Below, piece by piece: positions 9,089 to 18,333 of a stretch of DNA of 64,000 nt. Where the stretch lies: assembly GCF_013167215.1 (NCBI RefSeq), contig NZ_JABJWY010000038.1:799700-863699 (forward strand), written 5' to 3'. This DNA comes from Sphingobacterium prati. Its GTDB lineage: Bacteria > Bacteroidota > Bacteroidia > Sphingobacteriales > Sphingobacteriaceae. How positions within the stretch are numbered: the stretch's first letter is position 1; each line of letters opens with the position of its first letter. Position numbers and translations under genes: made by a program. Under the pieces are notes generated by a model that saw only the letters and a list, made by a program, of their open reading frames with translations, was not told the origin of the DNA and searched no databases.

Positions 9089-10438
9089 TTATTGCTTTTT
9101 CCATTTCTGTAATTCTTCACAAGCACCAAAGTCATCGCTGATATCAATGAAGGTGTTCTTGGCTTTATCGTCAAACCATTTGCTTAGATTACGGCGTACT
9201 TTATCTTCTTTTGCAGCATCTTTGATCTTGGTGAAATCCTGATCCAGATTTGCTTTATGCGGTGGGATACGTGTTTTAAGGTAGTTAAAACGGTAACCTA
9301 CGTCTCCAGTTTTATCTGTGAATTGTTCCGGTTTGGAGTATTCTCCAGGTTTTAAAGGGTCAATGGCCGTAAATACCGCCTTTTCCAGTCCATCCATAGG
9401 GATTAAAGTTGTACGGCTAGATCCTTGTGGATTTAAAACCATACCACCATTAAATTTAGTTTCTTCGGCATCCGAATTATTGGTCGCAGCATGGTAAAAA
9501 TCTAATTTCTTCTCGACAACCAATTTGTAGATACTATCCAACTTGTTTTTGGTCCGCTCCAAAGCAGCAGCACCGGGATTCATTTTCATCAGAATATGGC
9601 GGGTATGCACCTCTTCACCTCTTCTTTCCAATACCTGAATAATGTGAAAACCAAATTTCGATTCAACAATAGGTGATATTTCTCCCGGCTTTAGTTTAAA
9701 TGCCATTGCTGAGAACTCTTTAACATAATTGTCGCGCGTACCGAAGCCAAGGTCTCCACCATAAGGAGCCGAACCCGGATCCTGTGAATAGAGGCGGGCC
9801 ATCGTTCCGAAATCTGAGCCATCAACAATCTGCTTGCGGATCCCTTCGATCTTCTCGCGTTGTTCTTTTTTCTCTTCGTCTGTCAATTGAGGCAGCATAA
9901 CAATTTCGCCGATCTCAACTTCAGTATTGAAATAAGGCAGGCTATCTTGATCCAATCCTTCAAAATAGCGTTTTACTTCAAGTGGCGTTACATCCACTTT
10001 TTGAACGATATTTTGTTGCATCTTATTTGCTTTCAACTGCTCGAAAACACTTGCCCGCATTTCCTCTTTATATTGTAACAAAGAACGGTTCAGGAATTTT
10101 TCCAGCCGTTCCTGGCCACCAGCCTGTTGGGACATATGGCGCAAGCGAGAATTTAAGTTGTCATCCACTTCTGTTTCTGTCACATCGATGGAGTCAATTA
10201 CTGCCTGTTGGGAAAGGAGTTTCTGAATGATCAGTTGCTCAAGTACACCGCATTTAAACTTCTCATTTGGTTTATTCCCTTGGGCAAGCCATTGTGAATA
10301 TTGCATGTCCAGATCGGATTGTAGGATAATTCCCGAACCAACAGTAGCTACTACACGGTCAATAATTTGATTTTGTGCAAAGCTGGCTTGAATGGATACA
10401 AACAGCAACAAAAACAATATATATATGTTTTTTTTCAT
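9089..10438 (-). CDS. SurA-type periplasmic peptidyl-prolyl isomerase/chaperone
   Basis: A 449-aa secreted chaperone likely to help outer-membrane proteins fold. It has a signal peptide (MKKNIYILFLLLFVSIQASFA), a SurA N-terminal domain (IIDRVVATVGSGIILQSDLD), then two parvulin-type PPIase domains at about residues 170-275 and 280-390. The first carries FGTMARLYSQDPGSAPYGGDLG and FGFHIIQV, the second HTRHILMKM and FNGGMV. The second domain looks more divergent. The many SusC barrels in this genome would be natural clients. It is probably monocistronic. Confidence 0.92.
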   Translation of the reverse strand: MKKNIYILFLLLFVSIQASFAQNQIIDRVVATVGSGIILQSDLDMQYSQWLAQGNKPNEKFKCGVLEQLIIQKLLSQQAVIDSIDVTETEVDDNLNSRLRHMSQQAGGQERLEKFLNRSLLQYKEEMRASVFEQLKANKMQQNIVQKVDVTPLEVKRYFEGLDQDSLPYFNTEVEIGEIVMLPQLTDEEKKEQREKIEGIRKQIVDGSDFGTMARLYSQDPGSAPYGGDLGFGTRDNYVKEFSAMAFKLKPGEISPIVESKFGFHIIQVLERRGEEVHTRHILMKMNPGAAALERTKNKLDSIYKLVVEKKLDFYHAATNNSDAEETKFNGGMVLNPQGSSRTTLIPMDGLEKAVFTAIDPLKPGEYSKPEQFTDKTGDVGYRFNYLKTRIPPHKANLDQDFTKIKDAAKEDKVRRNLSKWFDDKAKNTFIDISDDFGACEELQKWKKQ

Positions 10439-10922
10439 CTAAATAATATATTTCTAAATGCTGATGAAGCGATCATGAACAGCCTTAAATCATGTATTAT
10501 GCATACTGACCAGTATCACGATGGATTCATCTAAATCACTAATTGTGAATGTGTATCGTCAGGATTATACGTGACTTTACAGCACTCGGTTGTTTATTAA
10601 ATTCTAAAATCGAAATAATCTTTCGATTCTGTCGTTCAATAGATACTATTTTGAACAACAGCACAAAATTATCAGATTATATGAATTATTCGTATTTTTA
10701 TTTAACAATATTTTTATAATCCCAATATTTCAAATGGAGATTTTCGACTTGTTAAAATTGATTCGCTAAAAATACGGATTTGACTATTAGAAAGGGCGGT
10801 TTTAACCTAATTTAACAAGTTTATCTTTGATTGTAATGACATCGGAACGTATCTTGTTTTTTTGCATAAAATAGCAGTGAATGGGAGATCCGATCATTTT
10901 ATTTTTTATAAATTGTATACAC
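10439..10922. other. Intergenic region between divergent genes (484 bp)
   Basis: This AT-rich stretch separates the SurA-like gene (minus) and the lactonase gene (plus), so it should hold both promoters. On the minus strand TAATTTTG at 10664-10671 fits TAnnTTTG but would leave a leader of about 220 bases. No ORF worth reporting was found. Confidence 0.6.
10822..10829 (+). promoter_or_regulatory. -7 element TATCTTTG before the lactonase gene
   Basis: An exact TAnnTTTG match lies 94 bases before the ATG at 10923. No TTTG is found at the usual spacing upstream, so this is a half-supported promoter. Confidence 0.45.
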
Positions 10923-12014
10923 ATGAAAAAAGTTTTTATTTATCTGATTACACTTCTGCCTATGGTAAGTTTTGCCCAACAGATTCCGATGTTTGTGGGA
11001 ACCTACACCAACAACACCGAGAGCAAAGGTATCTATATCTATAATTTCGACACAACGACCGGCGAGGCCACCTTGGTTAGCACCCAAGAAAGTAAGGATC
11101 CTTCCTTTCTGGCTCGGAATGATAATTTTATCTATGCGGTCAATGAACTTCCGAATCAGGAGGGAACTGTGTCTGCCTATTCCTTTAAAGATGGACAGTT
11201 GACCTTTTTGAATTCGCTCCCTACCGGAGGCGAGTCGCCTTGCTTTGTCGAAGTACATCCAAAAGGTAATTTGCTCGCTGTTGCAAATTATACTGGCGGA
11301 TCGGCAGCGCTATTTGATCTTGAATCAAATGGTGTCTTAAGTAAAAGAAGCAGGTTGATCCAACATGAAGGCAAAGGTGTTGATCCTGTCCGTCAGGAGA
11401 AACCCCACGTACATTCCACCTTTTTCTCAAGTAAAGGCGATCGATTATATGTGCAAGATCTAGGGATGGATCAAATTTCTGTATTTCCGGTTAATAAAAA
11501 TGGGAATAGCTATAATCTCGCCGAAGAATCAGAAGATTTCTTCACACCAGCGGGTGGGGGACCCCGTCATATTGTTTTTGATAAAAAGGAAAAATTTCTA
11601 TATGCCGTGTTGGAAATGACAGGACAAATTGCGGCCTATAAAAAAGAGGGAAATGACTGGATGTACCAAAGTACCTATGAAATCAATCCGGAGGGTTTTA
11701 GTGGGAAAAATGGCGGGGCAGATATTAAGGTTTCTGCCGATGGAAAATTTTTATATGCGACCAATCGGGGCGACGCAAATACAATAGCAACTTTTTCCGT
11801 GGAAAAAGACGGCGCATTAAATAAACTGGCCAATACTCCGGTAAAGGGAAAAGGACCACGGAATTTTAATCTTTCTCCCGACGGGAAATACCTCCTCGTG
11901 GCAAATCAATATACCAATAATATTGTTTTATTTAGTCGTGATCCAAAGACCGGTTTATTGACGGATACAGAGAAAGAAATCAAAGTACCAGCCCCGGTCT
12001 GTATTGTATTTTAG
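10923..12014 (+). CDS. Secreted lactonase-family beta-propeller (6-phosphogluconolactonase-like)
   Basis: A 363-aa seven-bladed propeller of the Pgl/lactonase family, which hydrolyses sugar lactones. Typical segments are FVGTYTNNTESKGIYIYNFD at the start of the mature chain, HPKGNLLAVANY, PHVHSTFFS, GPRHIVFD, SADGKFLYATNRG and GPRNFNLSPDGKYLLVANQ. Unlike cytosolic Pgl, it carries a signal peptide (MKKVFIYLITLLPMVSFAQ) when started at 10923, so it likely acts in the periplasm and need not use 6-phosphogluconolactone. Neighbours give no pathway. Confidence 0.85.
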   Translation: MKKVFIYLITLLPMVSFAQQIPMFVGTYTNNTESKGIYIYNFDTTTGEATLVSTQESKDPSFLARNDNFIYAVNELPNQEGTVSAYSFKDGQLTFLNSLPTGGESPCFVEVHPKGNLLAVANYTGGSAALFDLESNGVLSKRSRLIQHEGKGVDPVRQEKPHVHSTFFSSKGDRLYVQDLGMDQISVFPVNKNGNSYNLAEESEDFFTPAGGGPRHIVFDKKEKFLYAVLEMTGQIAAYKKEGNDWMYQSTYEINPEGFSGKNGGADIKVSADGKFLYATNRGDANTIATFSVEKDGALNKLANTPVKGKGPRNFNLSPDGKYLLVANQYTNNIVLFSRDPKTGLLTDTEKEIKVPAPVCIVF

Positions 12015-12060
12015 CCTTCGGACGTACAGCGGAGGATCATTCGTGAATAGGATTACTACA

Positions 12061-12095
12061 ATTAAGGCATCAAAACTAAATTTTGATGCCTTAAT
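12061..12095. terminator. Perfect 15-bp inverted repeat between convergent genes
   Basis: Bases 12061-12075 pair with 12081-12095 around CTAAA. It lies between the stop of the lactonase gene and the end of mrpG. The stem starts in A-rich bases but no long T-run follows on either strand, so its terminator role is inferred from position and symmetry. Confidence 0.65.
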
Positions 12096-12147
12096 CTTAA
12101 AAAACACTTGCAGATCCTTATGCACAGTCGCGTCTAGCTAACAACGA

Positions 12148-12501
12148 CTAGAAATCTTCTTTTCTGCAATCCAATTGTCCCTCTTTTTCCAGATCGTTTA
12201 AGGTTGTTCCTTTCCATGTTTTTACACGCTGTATATAAGCAGCCCGTCCGATCATATGTGCTGCGACCGGTGCGGTCAAAATTAGAAAAAAGCCAATGGC
12301 GATTGCTTTGGTCGTTACAGATACTTCGGGGAAAGTCATCGCAGCGCAGATCAATAAAAGACCCACCCCTAAGGTTGCTGCTTTTACAGTCACAGAAAGC
12401 CGTAAATAGAAATCTGGCATACGTAATATGCCGATTGAGGCGAATAATATGGCCAGCGCCCCGATAGTGCTTAAAATGGCTAAAGTAATATCAGTCATCA
12501 T
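12148..12501 (-). CDS. mrpG: Na+/H+ antiporter subunit G
   Basis: A 117-aa membrane subunit of the Mrp antiporter with three predicted transmembrane segments (ITLAILSTIGALAILFASIG, AATLGVGLLLICAAMTF and a third around IAIGFFLILTAPVAAHMIG). The HMIGRAAY motif is typical of MrpG/MnhG. It is the last gene of the operon and overlaps mrpF by 11 bases. Confidence 0.92.
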   Translation of the reverse strand: MMTDITLAILSTIGALAILFASIGILRMPDFYLRLSVTVKAATLGVGLLLICAAMTFPEVSVTTKAIAIGFFLILTAPVAAHMIGRAAYIQRVKTWKGTTLNDLEKEGQLDCRKEDF

Positions 12502-12766
12502 GGTTTTGTTTTTCTAAGTAAAATGAAAAAGCTATAGTTCCTAAAAAGGCGATTAGTGCCAAAATCATGGCAATATCTAAAAATACTTCCTGGGAAGTAC
12601 GTATACTATAGACTGTAATAATTCCAATTCCAATTGTGATAATGAGATCCAGGGCAATGACCCGGTCAAAGATCTGTGGACCTTTGTACAAACGGATAAA
12701 AGCCAGTATGACCGATAAGGTTAATATCGGTAGGATGACATAATCGAAGTAGCTGTTTAAAGTCAT
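12491..12766 (-). CDS. mrpF: Na+/H+ antiporter subunit F
   Basis: A 91-aa protein with three transmembrane segments and the MrpF signature RLYKGPQIFDRVIALD. It is required for assembly of the hetero-oligomeric antiporter in the cytoplasmic membrane. It overlaps mrpE by four bases and mrpG by eleven, indicating translational coupling. Confidence 0.93.
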   Translation of the reverse strand: MTLNSYFDYVILPILTLSVILAFIRLYKGPQIFDRVIALDLIITIGIGIITVYSIRTSQEVFLDIAMILALIAFLGTIAFSFYLEKQNHDD

Positions 12767-13239
12767 CGTAAGAGTTCTAAAAGTCTTCGTTCAACATTGT
12801 TTTTAAGTGTGGAGACAAATTGCTCTTTGCTCTTCATGTACATCACATGGATAAAAAGCGTTTTCTTATCTTCACTTACATCCAAAATAAGTGTGCCCGG
12901 TGTGAGTGATATAAACGTTGAAAGCAAATTGATCTCCAGATCAGTTTTGGCATCCATAGGATACTTGACGATGGCCGGTTTAATAAAAAACTTGGGTGTA
13001 ATGACATCGTAAGCAACCTGAACGTTGGCGACGATCATTTCCCAGAGAAAAAAAAGAATAAAACTGACTGTTTTTGGAACGCGATAGAAATAACGTTGAT
13101 CCGCCTCATTCTTATTCATGATCCAAAGAATGGCAAAGCCAAGTAAAAAACCGAACAGGAAATTTGAATAATACATTGATCCTGTCAGTGCCACCCAAAT
13201 AAAGGAGAGCATGAGGTTCATTAAAAACTGCTTTATCAT
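12763..13239 (-). CDS. mrpE: Na+/H+ antiporter subunit E
   Basis: A 158-aa MrpE family protein with two N-terminal membrane segments and a cytosolic tail. Typical family text includes ITPKFFIKPAIVKYPMDAKTD and LLSTFISLTPGTLILDVSED. It starts one base after the mrpD stop. MrpE stabilises the complex and is often needed for full activity. Confidence 0.93.
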   Translation of the reverse strand: MIKQFLMNLMLSFIWVALTGSMYYSNFLFGFLLGFAILWIMNKNEADQRYFYRVPKTVSFILFFLWEMIVANVQVAYDVITPKFFIKPAIVKYPMDAKTDLEINLLSTFISLTPGTLILDVSEDKKTLFIHVMYMKSKEQFVSTLKNNVERRLLELLR

Positions 13240-13240
13240 A

Positions 13241-14749
13241 TCAATTCTGTCCTCCTAATACAGCATTTATATAAGGTGAAGTGTCCAATAGTTGCGTAGC
13301 GATCCGATCTGCAACCTGTATAATAGCTTCGGCGTTAAATCCGATGTAAAGCGATGCTGATGCCAATATAATCCCAGGCAGGAGCAGCATTGTTTTTCTG
13401 TAGCCGATCATTCTGGCAAATTTGTCTTCGATGATCTCCGGTTGTGGGGCATCCTTCCAAAAGACCTGCGCCCACATTTTGGCAATTACATAGAGCGTAA
13501 TAAAACTACCCATGATCAGTGCTCCAGCAAAAGCATATTTCTCCAATTGAAAGGCATCTTTAAAAAGATAGATTTTGGGCCAGAATCCGGATAAAGGTGG
13601 AATACCTACCAAGGAGAAAAGCACCACAGCGAAAAGTAAGGAAATCTTTGGATATTGTGCATAAAGACCACCCAATTTATTCATATCCATGGTACCCCGG
13701 AGCTGTCGAATGACACCTGCCATTAAGAACAAGTTCGTTTTTACCATGATATCGTGAATAAGATAAAAAATAGCGCCCAACAGCGCCCATTTGCTGTATA
13801 AACCTAAACCGCCTATCATAAAACCAATATGGCAAACAATCAGGTAGGAGAATAACCTCCGGATATTTGTCTTGATCAAAGCACCAAAAGCGCCAGTTAA
13901 AATCGTGAGTATGGCCAATATGACCAACAATTCTTTGGTGAAATGGTTTGGGATAAACAATAAAGAAAATACCCTGAACAAAGCATAAATTCCCACTTTC
14001 GTCAATAGTCCGCCGAAGGTCGCGGCAACAGCCGAGGGTGGTGTATGATAGGAAGAGGGGAGCCAAAAATAAAGCGGAAAAACAGCAGATTTGATACCAA
14101 AACCGATCAGGAAAAAAGTAGCCGTAATTTCGACGAGTGCCTGATTTTGTATCTTGGGTATACGCATGGCCAAGTCAGCCATATTGAGTGAACCCGAGAT
14201 CCCGTATAAGATCCCGATGCCTGTCAAAAAGAATGTAGAAGCCAATATATTCATGGCCATATATTTTACTGCACCTTCCAATTGTGATTTACGTCCACCC
14301 AGCGTCATCAGCACAAAGGAAGAGATGATAATAACCTCAAACCAGACGTAGAGATTAAAAATATCACCTGTTAAAAATGCTCCATTTAACCCCATCATGA
14401 GGAAATGGAAAATAGGGAAATAGCCGTATAAAATACGTTGCCTGCCGACGCCGACACAGGAAAAGATAGAGACGGCAAGACCTGCGATAGAAGTCAGGAG
14501 AACAAGTGTACTACTGAATAGATCCGCAACAAAGACGATTCCAAAAGGAGCCTTCCAATTGGCCGCATTCATAGTTAGGATTTCGCCGTCATAGACCTTG
14601 AAAAAAAGCTTAAACGCAAGAATAAGTGCTAAAATACTTCCACCTACGCTCAAAAAACGCTGCGCAGTCGATTTCCGCCAGAACATCAGTTGTACAATGG
14701 CAATAAAAAGGTGCACGATCACCGTGGCAATAATCTGGTTGTCTATCAT
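13241..14749 (-). CDS. mrpD: Na+/H+ antiporter subunit D
   Basis: A 502-aa polytopic membrane protein homologous to the NuoL/M/N proton-pumping subunits of complex I. Conserved parts include YVWFEVIIISSFVLMTLGG, KSAVFPLYFWLPSSYHTPPSA with its buried Lys and His, and FGGLLTKVGIYALFR. With MrpA it should form the ion-translocating core. It overlaps mrpC by four bases. Length is normal. Confidence 0.95.
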   Translation of the reverse strand: MIDNQIIATVIVHLFIAIVQLMFWRKSTAQRFLSVGGSILALILAFKLFFKVYDGEILTMNAANWKAPFGIVFVADLFSSTLVLLTSIAGLAVSIFSCVGVGRQRILYGYFPIFHFLMMGLNGAFLTGDIFNLYVWFEVIIISSFVLMTLGGRKSQLEGAVKYMAMNILASTFFLTGIGILYGISGSLNMADLAMRIPKIQNQALVEITATFFLIGFGIKSAVFPLYFWLPSSYHTPPSAVAATFGGLLTKVGIYALFRVFSLLFIPNHFTKELLVILAILTILTGAFGALIKTNIRRLFSYLIVCHIGFMIGGLGLYSKWALLGAIFYLIHDIMVKTNLFLMAGVIRQLRGTMDMNKLGGLYAQYPKISLLFAVVLFSLVGIPPLSGFWPKIYLFKDAFQLEKYAFAGALIMGSFITLYVIAKMWAQVFWKDAPQPEIIEDKFARMIGYRKTMLLLPGIILASASLYIGFNAEAIIQVADRIATQLLDTSPYINAVLGGQN

Positions 14750-15102
14750 ATATCTTCTTCCTCAGGCGTGTTTAAATCATCCAGATCATCCGTGCCCAGC
14801 AATGCGTAAACACGTTTAAGCAGTACAATAGCAAACGAAGTCAAGCCAAAACTGATCACGATTGCAGTTAAAATAAGCGCTTGCGGAATAGGATCCGCAT
14901 AGATGTCCGTAAATACTTTTAAATCAGGGTCAATAATGGGCGGCTTACCCTTGATAATATTACCCAACAGAAAGATCAAAATATTGGTGCCATTACCCAA
15001 TAACATAATCCCCAACAGCAATTTCACCATGCTGCGTCGCAAGATGAGGTATATTCCAGCGGCATATAGAATACCGATCAATAAAACGAGAATCAGTTCC
15101 AT
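14746..15102 (-). CDS. mrpC: Na+/H+ antiporter subunit C
   Basis: A 118-aa NuoK-like membrane protein with three transmembrane helices. The segment LLGIMLLGNGTNILIFLLGN and the conserved DPIPQALILTAIVI are diagnostic for MrpC. It shares one base with mrpB and four with mrpD. Confidence 0.94.
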   Translation of the reverse strand: MELILVLLIGILYAAGIYLILRRSMVKLLLGIMLLGNGTNILIFLLGNIIKGKPPIIDPDLKVFTDIYADPIPQALILTAIVISFGLTSFAIVLLKRVYALLGTDDLDDLNTPEEEDI

Positions 15103-15521
15103 TATTCCTCTTCCGTATTTAAAGCAATTGTAAATAAAATAGTTAATACTACACCGATGACCACAAAGTATACACCGAGATCAAAAAATAATGCGGTGCC
15201 GATCATACCGATGACGGGGATCTTTTCCTCCAGCCACAGTCCGGTCATGACAGGGTAACCAAAAAAAGTGGGTAAAAACATGCTCACCGCAGCGATTCCC
15301 AAACCGATGGGAATTAAGGACAAGGGCTTATATTGAATGAGCTTCATGGTGTTTTGAGGGCCAAAGGCAAAGCTATGCAATACAAAAGCGATTGATGCCA
15401 CCAAGCCGCCCACAAATCCCCCTCCGGGATAATAATGCCCTCGGAGCAGGAGAAATACCGAAAATAATAAAAGTATCGGTAAGAGATATCGCGTTGCTGT
15501 CTGTAATATTGTGCTATTCAT
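15102..15521 (-). CDS. mrpB: Na+/H+ antiporter subunit B
   Basis: A 139-aa MrpB/MnhB family protein with four membrane segments; RGHYYPGGGFVGGLVAS is the family hallmark. Unlike the other Mrp genes it is separated from its upstream partner (mrpA) by 104 bases holding a repeat and a hairpin, so mrpB-G might have its own start signals or expression level. Confidence 0.94.
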   Translation of the reverse strand: MNSTILQTATRYLLPILLLFSVFLLLRGHYYPGGGFVGGLVASIAFVLHSFAFGPQNTMKLIQYKPLSLIPIGLGIAAVSMFLPTFFGYPVMTGLWLEEKIPVIGMIGTALFFDLGVYFVVIGVVLTILFTIALNTEEE

Positions 15522-15556
15522 TTAGTATTGAGTAGTGAGATCCGAGTATTGAGATT
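15522..15556 (-). repeat. Dispersed ~36-bp intergenic repeat, copy 1
   Basis: Read on the minus strand, the block begins AATCTCAATAC and ends ACTACTCAATACTAAA, running into the mrpB start codon. It matches 54821-54856 at about 32 of 36 positions. A diverged copy is at 56057-56091 and a more distant one at 63417-63456. All four lie just upstream of a gene in the same orientation. Confidence 0.65.
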
Positions 15557-15564
15557 TTGGTTGT

Positions 15565-15581
15565 ACAAGCCTGCGGCTTGT
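15565..15581. promoter_or_regulatory. Hairpin inside the mrpA-mrpB gap
   Basis: ACAAGCC (15565-15571) and GGCTTGT (15575-15581) pair perfectly around TGC. With no T-run it may be an mRNA-processing or stability element between mrpA and mrpB rather than a terminator. Confidence 0.4.
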
Positions 15582-15625
15582 CAACTGACTCTCTTTTTTA
15601 TTTTCTAATTTTAACCTTTTTATTT

Positions 15626-17935
15626 TCACTCTTTATCAGATGATTTCAAACGTAATTTCAATAAGCTGTAGACTCCTAGTGCGGCAATGCTCAGTACCAC
15701 AATTTCAAACATGGTATCAAAGCCTCTAAAATCCACAAGCAGTACATTGACAACATTCTTTCCTTTAGCTAATACATAAGCATAGTCGCCATAGAAGTCA
15801 CTGATATCGGTGGTGGTGGGTTCATGTAACACCCGTAAAGCTACCATAGAGAGCAGAATACCAAATATGATGGCGACAGCTGCATCCCGAATGATGGTAC
15901 GCCGGTTTGCCAAATTTAGGAAAGACGGTAATTTGAAAAGGACTAGTACAAAAAGAACCACCGTTAGCGTATCGATCGTAAACTGGGTCATTGCTAAATC
16001 TGGTGCACTATAGAACACAAAGATTAGACAGATCGCATAGCCCACAACACTTGTTGCGACCACTGCGGTCAACCTTGATGAAGTTCTGATCGTCAATACA
16101 ATGGCGCCGACTAAGATACATACTGTGGTTACCTCATAAAAACTCACCGGAGACAAGGTGTCCCATTTGATATGTAATGGACCGCCTAGGTAGAGCTGAT
16201 AGCCAATCAATAGTTCTGCAAATAGAATGATCTTTAATAAATAGGAGCGCAGGTAGCCGTTGTGCATCTTTGCGGTAAAAAAGGCCGAAAATAATTCAAT
16301 TTCCCGGGCACATACATTGAGGATATATGCTGGAGAGATTTTTTCAAAAGTAGTAATCCAGGCAAGTTTCTTGTGACTAGGAGTGTTGGAAATAAATACA
16401 AGCGTTCCAACAACAATGGTTATGGTGCTCAGTAAAAGTATCAGGTTAAAACCATGCCATATTTTTAGATGGAATACCTCCTGTTGCGCAAGGATACTGT
16501 TTGCGGTTGGACCAGCAATCCAGTTGCCCACGAAACCAGGAATGCAACCAAAGATCACTCCCAGTATTGCCAACAGCAACGGTGGGATCCACATGGATTT
16601 ATAAGGTAAATGGATATGGTCAAACTGTTCAGGTAATTTGCCCATAAAGGGTTTGATTCCAGCCATAAATCCAGCCGATACCAGCAGTATGTTTGTTGCT
16701 ACGGCAGCTATTGTCAAGTAGAGGAATACGTTAGGGGCAGCATGTAAAGTAGCCTCATAGATCAGGTCCTTTCCAATAAATCCAAAGGTCAAGGGCACGC
16801 CTGCACTGGAGAGAGCCGCAAGGAAGCCAGCAATAGCTACAGGCATCAGGACTTTGCGTAAGCCCTGTAGAACCGTGAGGTCCCTTGTCCCGGTTTCATG
16901 GTCTATAATACCAGTAATTAAGAATAGAGCTGCCTTATATAGCGCATGCACTAGAATAAAAACACTTGCAGCGATGACAGCTTCCTTAGACCCAAGCCCA
17001 AGTAAGAAAACCAAGATTCCCAGTGCGGATATTGTCGAATAGGCCAGCACCCCCTTAAGATCAGTTCTGAAAAGCGAGTGAAATGCTGCGTAGAGCATGG
17101 TAATACCACCGATGATCATAAGCGAATACATCCAGATCGGATTTCCGCCCAAGATTGGCGAGAAGCGGGCCAGCAAATATATCCCTGCTTTCACCATGGT
17201 TGCAGAGTGAAGGTAAGCTGATACCGGTGTTGGGGCCTTCATTGCCCCCGGCAGCCAAAAATGGAAGGGAAACTGTGCCGATTTTGTAATGGCACCGAGC
17301 GCGACCAGTCCAAAAATAAGCGGGAAAAGTGGATGCTGTTGAATCAAAGAAACCTTGTCGACAAGTTCGCTGATATTATACGTGCCGGCGATATTGCCCA
17401 TTAATACAAAACCGGCAAGCAGAAAGAATCCGCCAAGACCTGTAATGGATAGTGCAGTCATTGCACTTTTTCTGGAATCCTCCTGATCGTTGTTGAAGCC
17501 GATCAGAAAAAACGAACTAATGGAAGTTAGTTCCCAAAAGATAAAAAGGAGCAGCATGTTGTCGGACAGTACCAGACCCAACATGGCAGACATAAACAAA
17601 CAGAGGTAGCCAAAAAATCGATCAATGTACCGATGTCCCTTAAGATAGGCATTCGCGTAGAAGAATATACACGCTCCTATTCCAGTTATTAGCAAGGCGA
17701 AAAGCAGGGAGAGCCCGTCCAATTTAAAATCCAGATTGATACCCAGTGATGGCACCCATGTTGTGGATTGGACAAAATAAGATCCCTGGCCGATGGGTAT
17801 CACAAATTTTGTAAAATACAGAAATAGGAGTACCGGTAAGAATGCGAGAATAAAACCCCATTTGGTTTTTAGGAATCGACCAAATGGAACAATAAGGCTC
17901 GATGTTATTAATCCTGATAGAACAGTAAATAGCAT
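15626..17935 (-). CDS. mrpA: Na+/H+ antiporter subunit A
   Basis: The 769-aa large subunit of the Mrp antiporter. The N-terminal two thirds are NuoL-like: LFIFWELTSISSFFLIGFNN, KSAQFPFHFWLPGAMKAPTPVS and HSATMVKAGIYLLARF. The C-terminal part (after about residue 600) holds the extra MrpA domains, with SAPDLAMTQFTIDTLTVVLF and RGFDTMFEIVVLSIAALGVY. It exports Na+ in exchange for protons, supporting pH and salt homeostasis. It is the first gene of the operon; its promoter should lie in 17936-18333. Confidence 0.95.
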   Translation of the reverse strand: MLFTVLSGLITSSLIVPFGRFLKTKWGFILAFLPVLLFLYFTKFVIPIGQGSYFVQSTTWVPSLGINLDFKLDGLSLLFALLITGIGACIFFYANAYLKGHRYIDRFFGYLCLFMSAMLGLVLSDNMLLLFIFWELTSISSFFLIGFNNDQEDSRKSAMTALSITGLGGFFLLAGFVLMGNIAGTYNISELVDKVSLIQQHPLFPLIFGLVALGAITKSAQFPFHFWLPGAMKAPTPVSAYLHSATMVKAGIYLLARFSPILGGNPIWMYSLMIIGGITMLYAAFHSLFRTDLKGVLAYSTISALGILVFLLGLGSKEAVIAASVFILVHALYKAALFLITGIIDHETGTRDLTVLQGLRKVLMPVAIAGFLAALSSAGVPLTFGFIGKDLIYEATLHAAPNVFLYLTIAAVATNILLVSAGFMAGIKPFMGKLPEQFDHIHLPYKSMWIPPLLLAILGVIFGCIPGFVGNWIAGPTANSILAQQEVFHLKIWHGFNLILLLSTITIVVGTLVFISNTPSHKKLAWITTFEKISPAYILNVCAREIELFSAFFTAKMHNGYLRSYLLKIILFAELLIGYQLYLGGPLHIKWDTLSPVSFYEVTTVCILVGAIVLTIRTSSRLTAVVATSVVGYAICLIFVFYSAPDLAMTQFTIDTLTVVLFVLVLFKLPSFLNLANRRTIIRDAAVAIIFGILLSMVALRVLHEPTTTDISDFYGDYAYVLAKGKNVVNVLLVDFRGFDTMFEIVVLSIAALGVYSLLKLRLKSSDKE

Positions 17936-18033
17936 TTAGTCTTTGTTTTAATTTTTATTGGAGTATTTGTTTTTCAATAAGAACCTTCGAAATTTTATTG
18001 CTGTTGATACTTATCTGGCTATGAAGGTTTTTT

Positions 18034-18189
18034 ATGAAAGTCTACAATATAGTAAAAAAAGGCGAAAAACTGGAGTTTTCTGAATGTTTTATTGCTTGTA
18101 CAGTACAAAAAGGGATGATTTTGCTCGAATTGGATAACCAAAATTACAATTTGTTTAATTTATATGAAGCGCTGTTTTGTGACTGCTAA
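18034..18189 (+). CDS. Possible small protein, 51 aa, unknown
   Basis: A short ORF beginning MKVYNIVKKGEKLEFSECF and ending LYEALFCDC lies alone between divergent mrpA and the sigma factor gene. The mix of charged and hydrophobic residues looks protein-like, with four Cys in 51 residues, but I recognise no family. It has no clear ribosome binding site. The rest of 17936-18333 is AT-rich promoter-type sequence. It may be a chance ORF. Confidence 0.35.
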   Translation: MKVYNIVKKGEKLEFSECFIACTVQKGMILLELDNQNYNLFNLYEALFCDC

Positions 18190-18333
18190 AATATTTTTGC
18201 TATTCACAAAATAAATAAGCATTTTTACAATACAATTATTAAACATCCGGAATTGGATGTGTTTATTTACCCTAAATAACAATCTCATCTATAGTTATTA
18301 CAATAGAAAAGTGAGAGCGAAAGTGATCTAACT

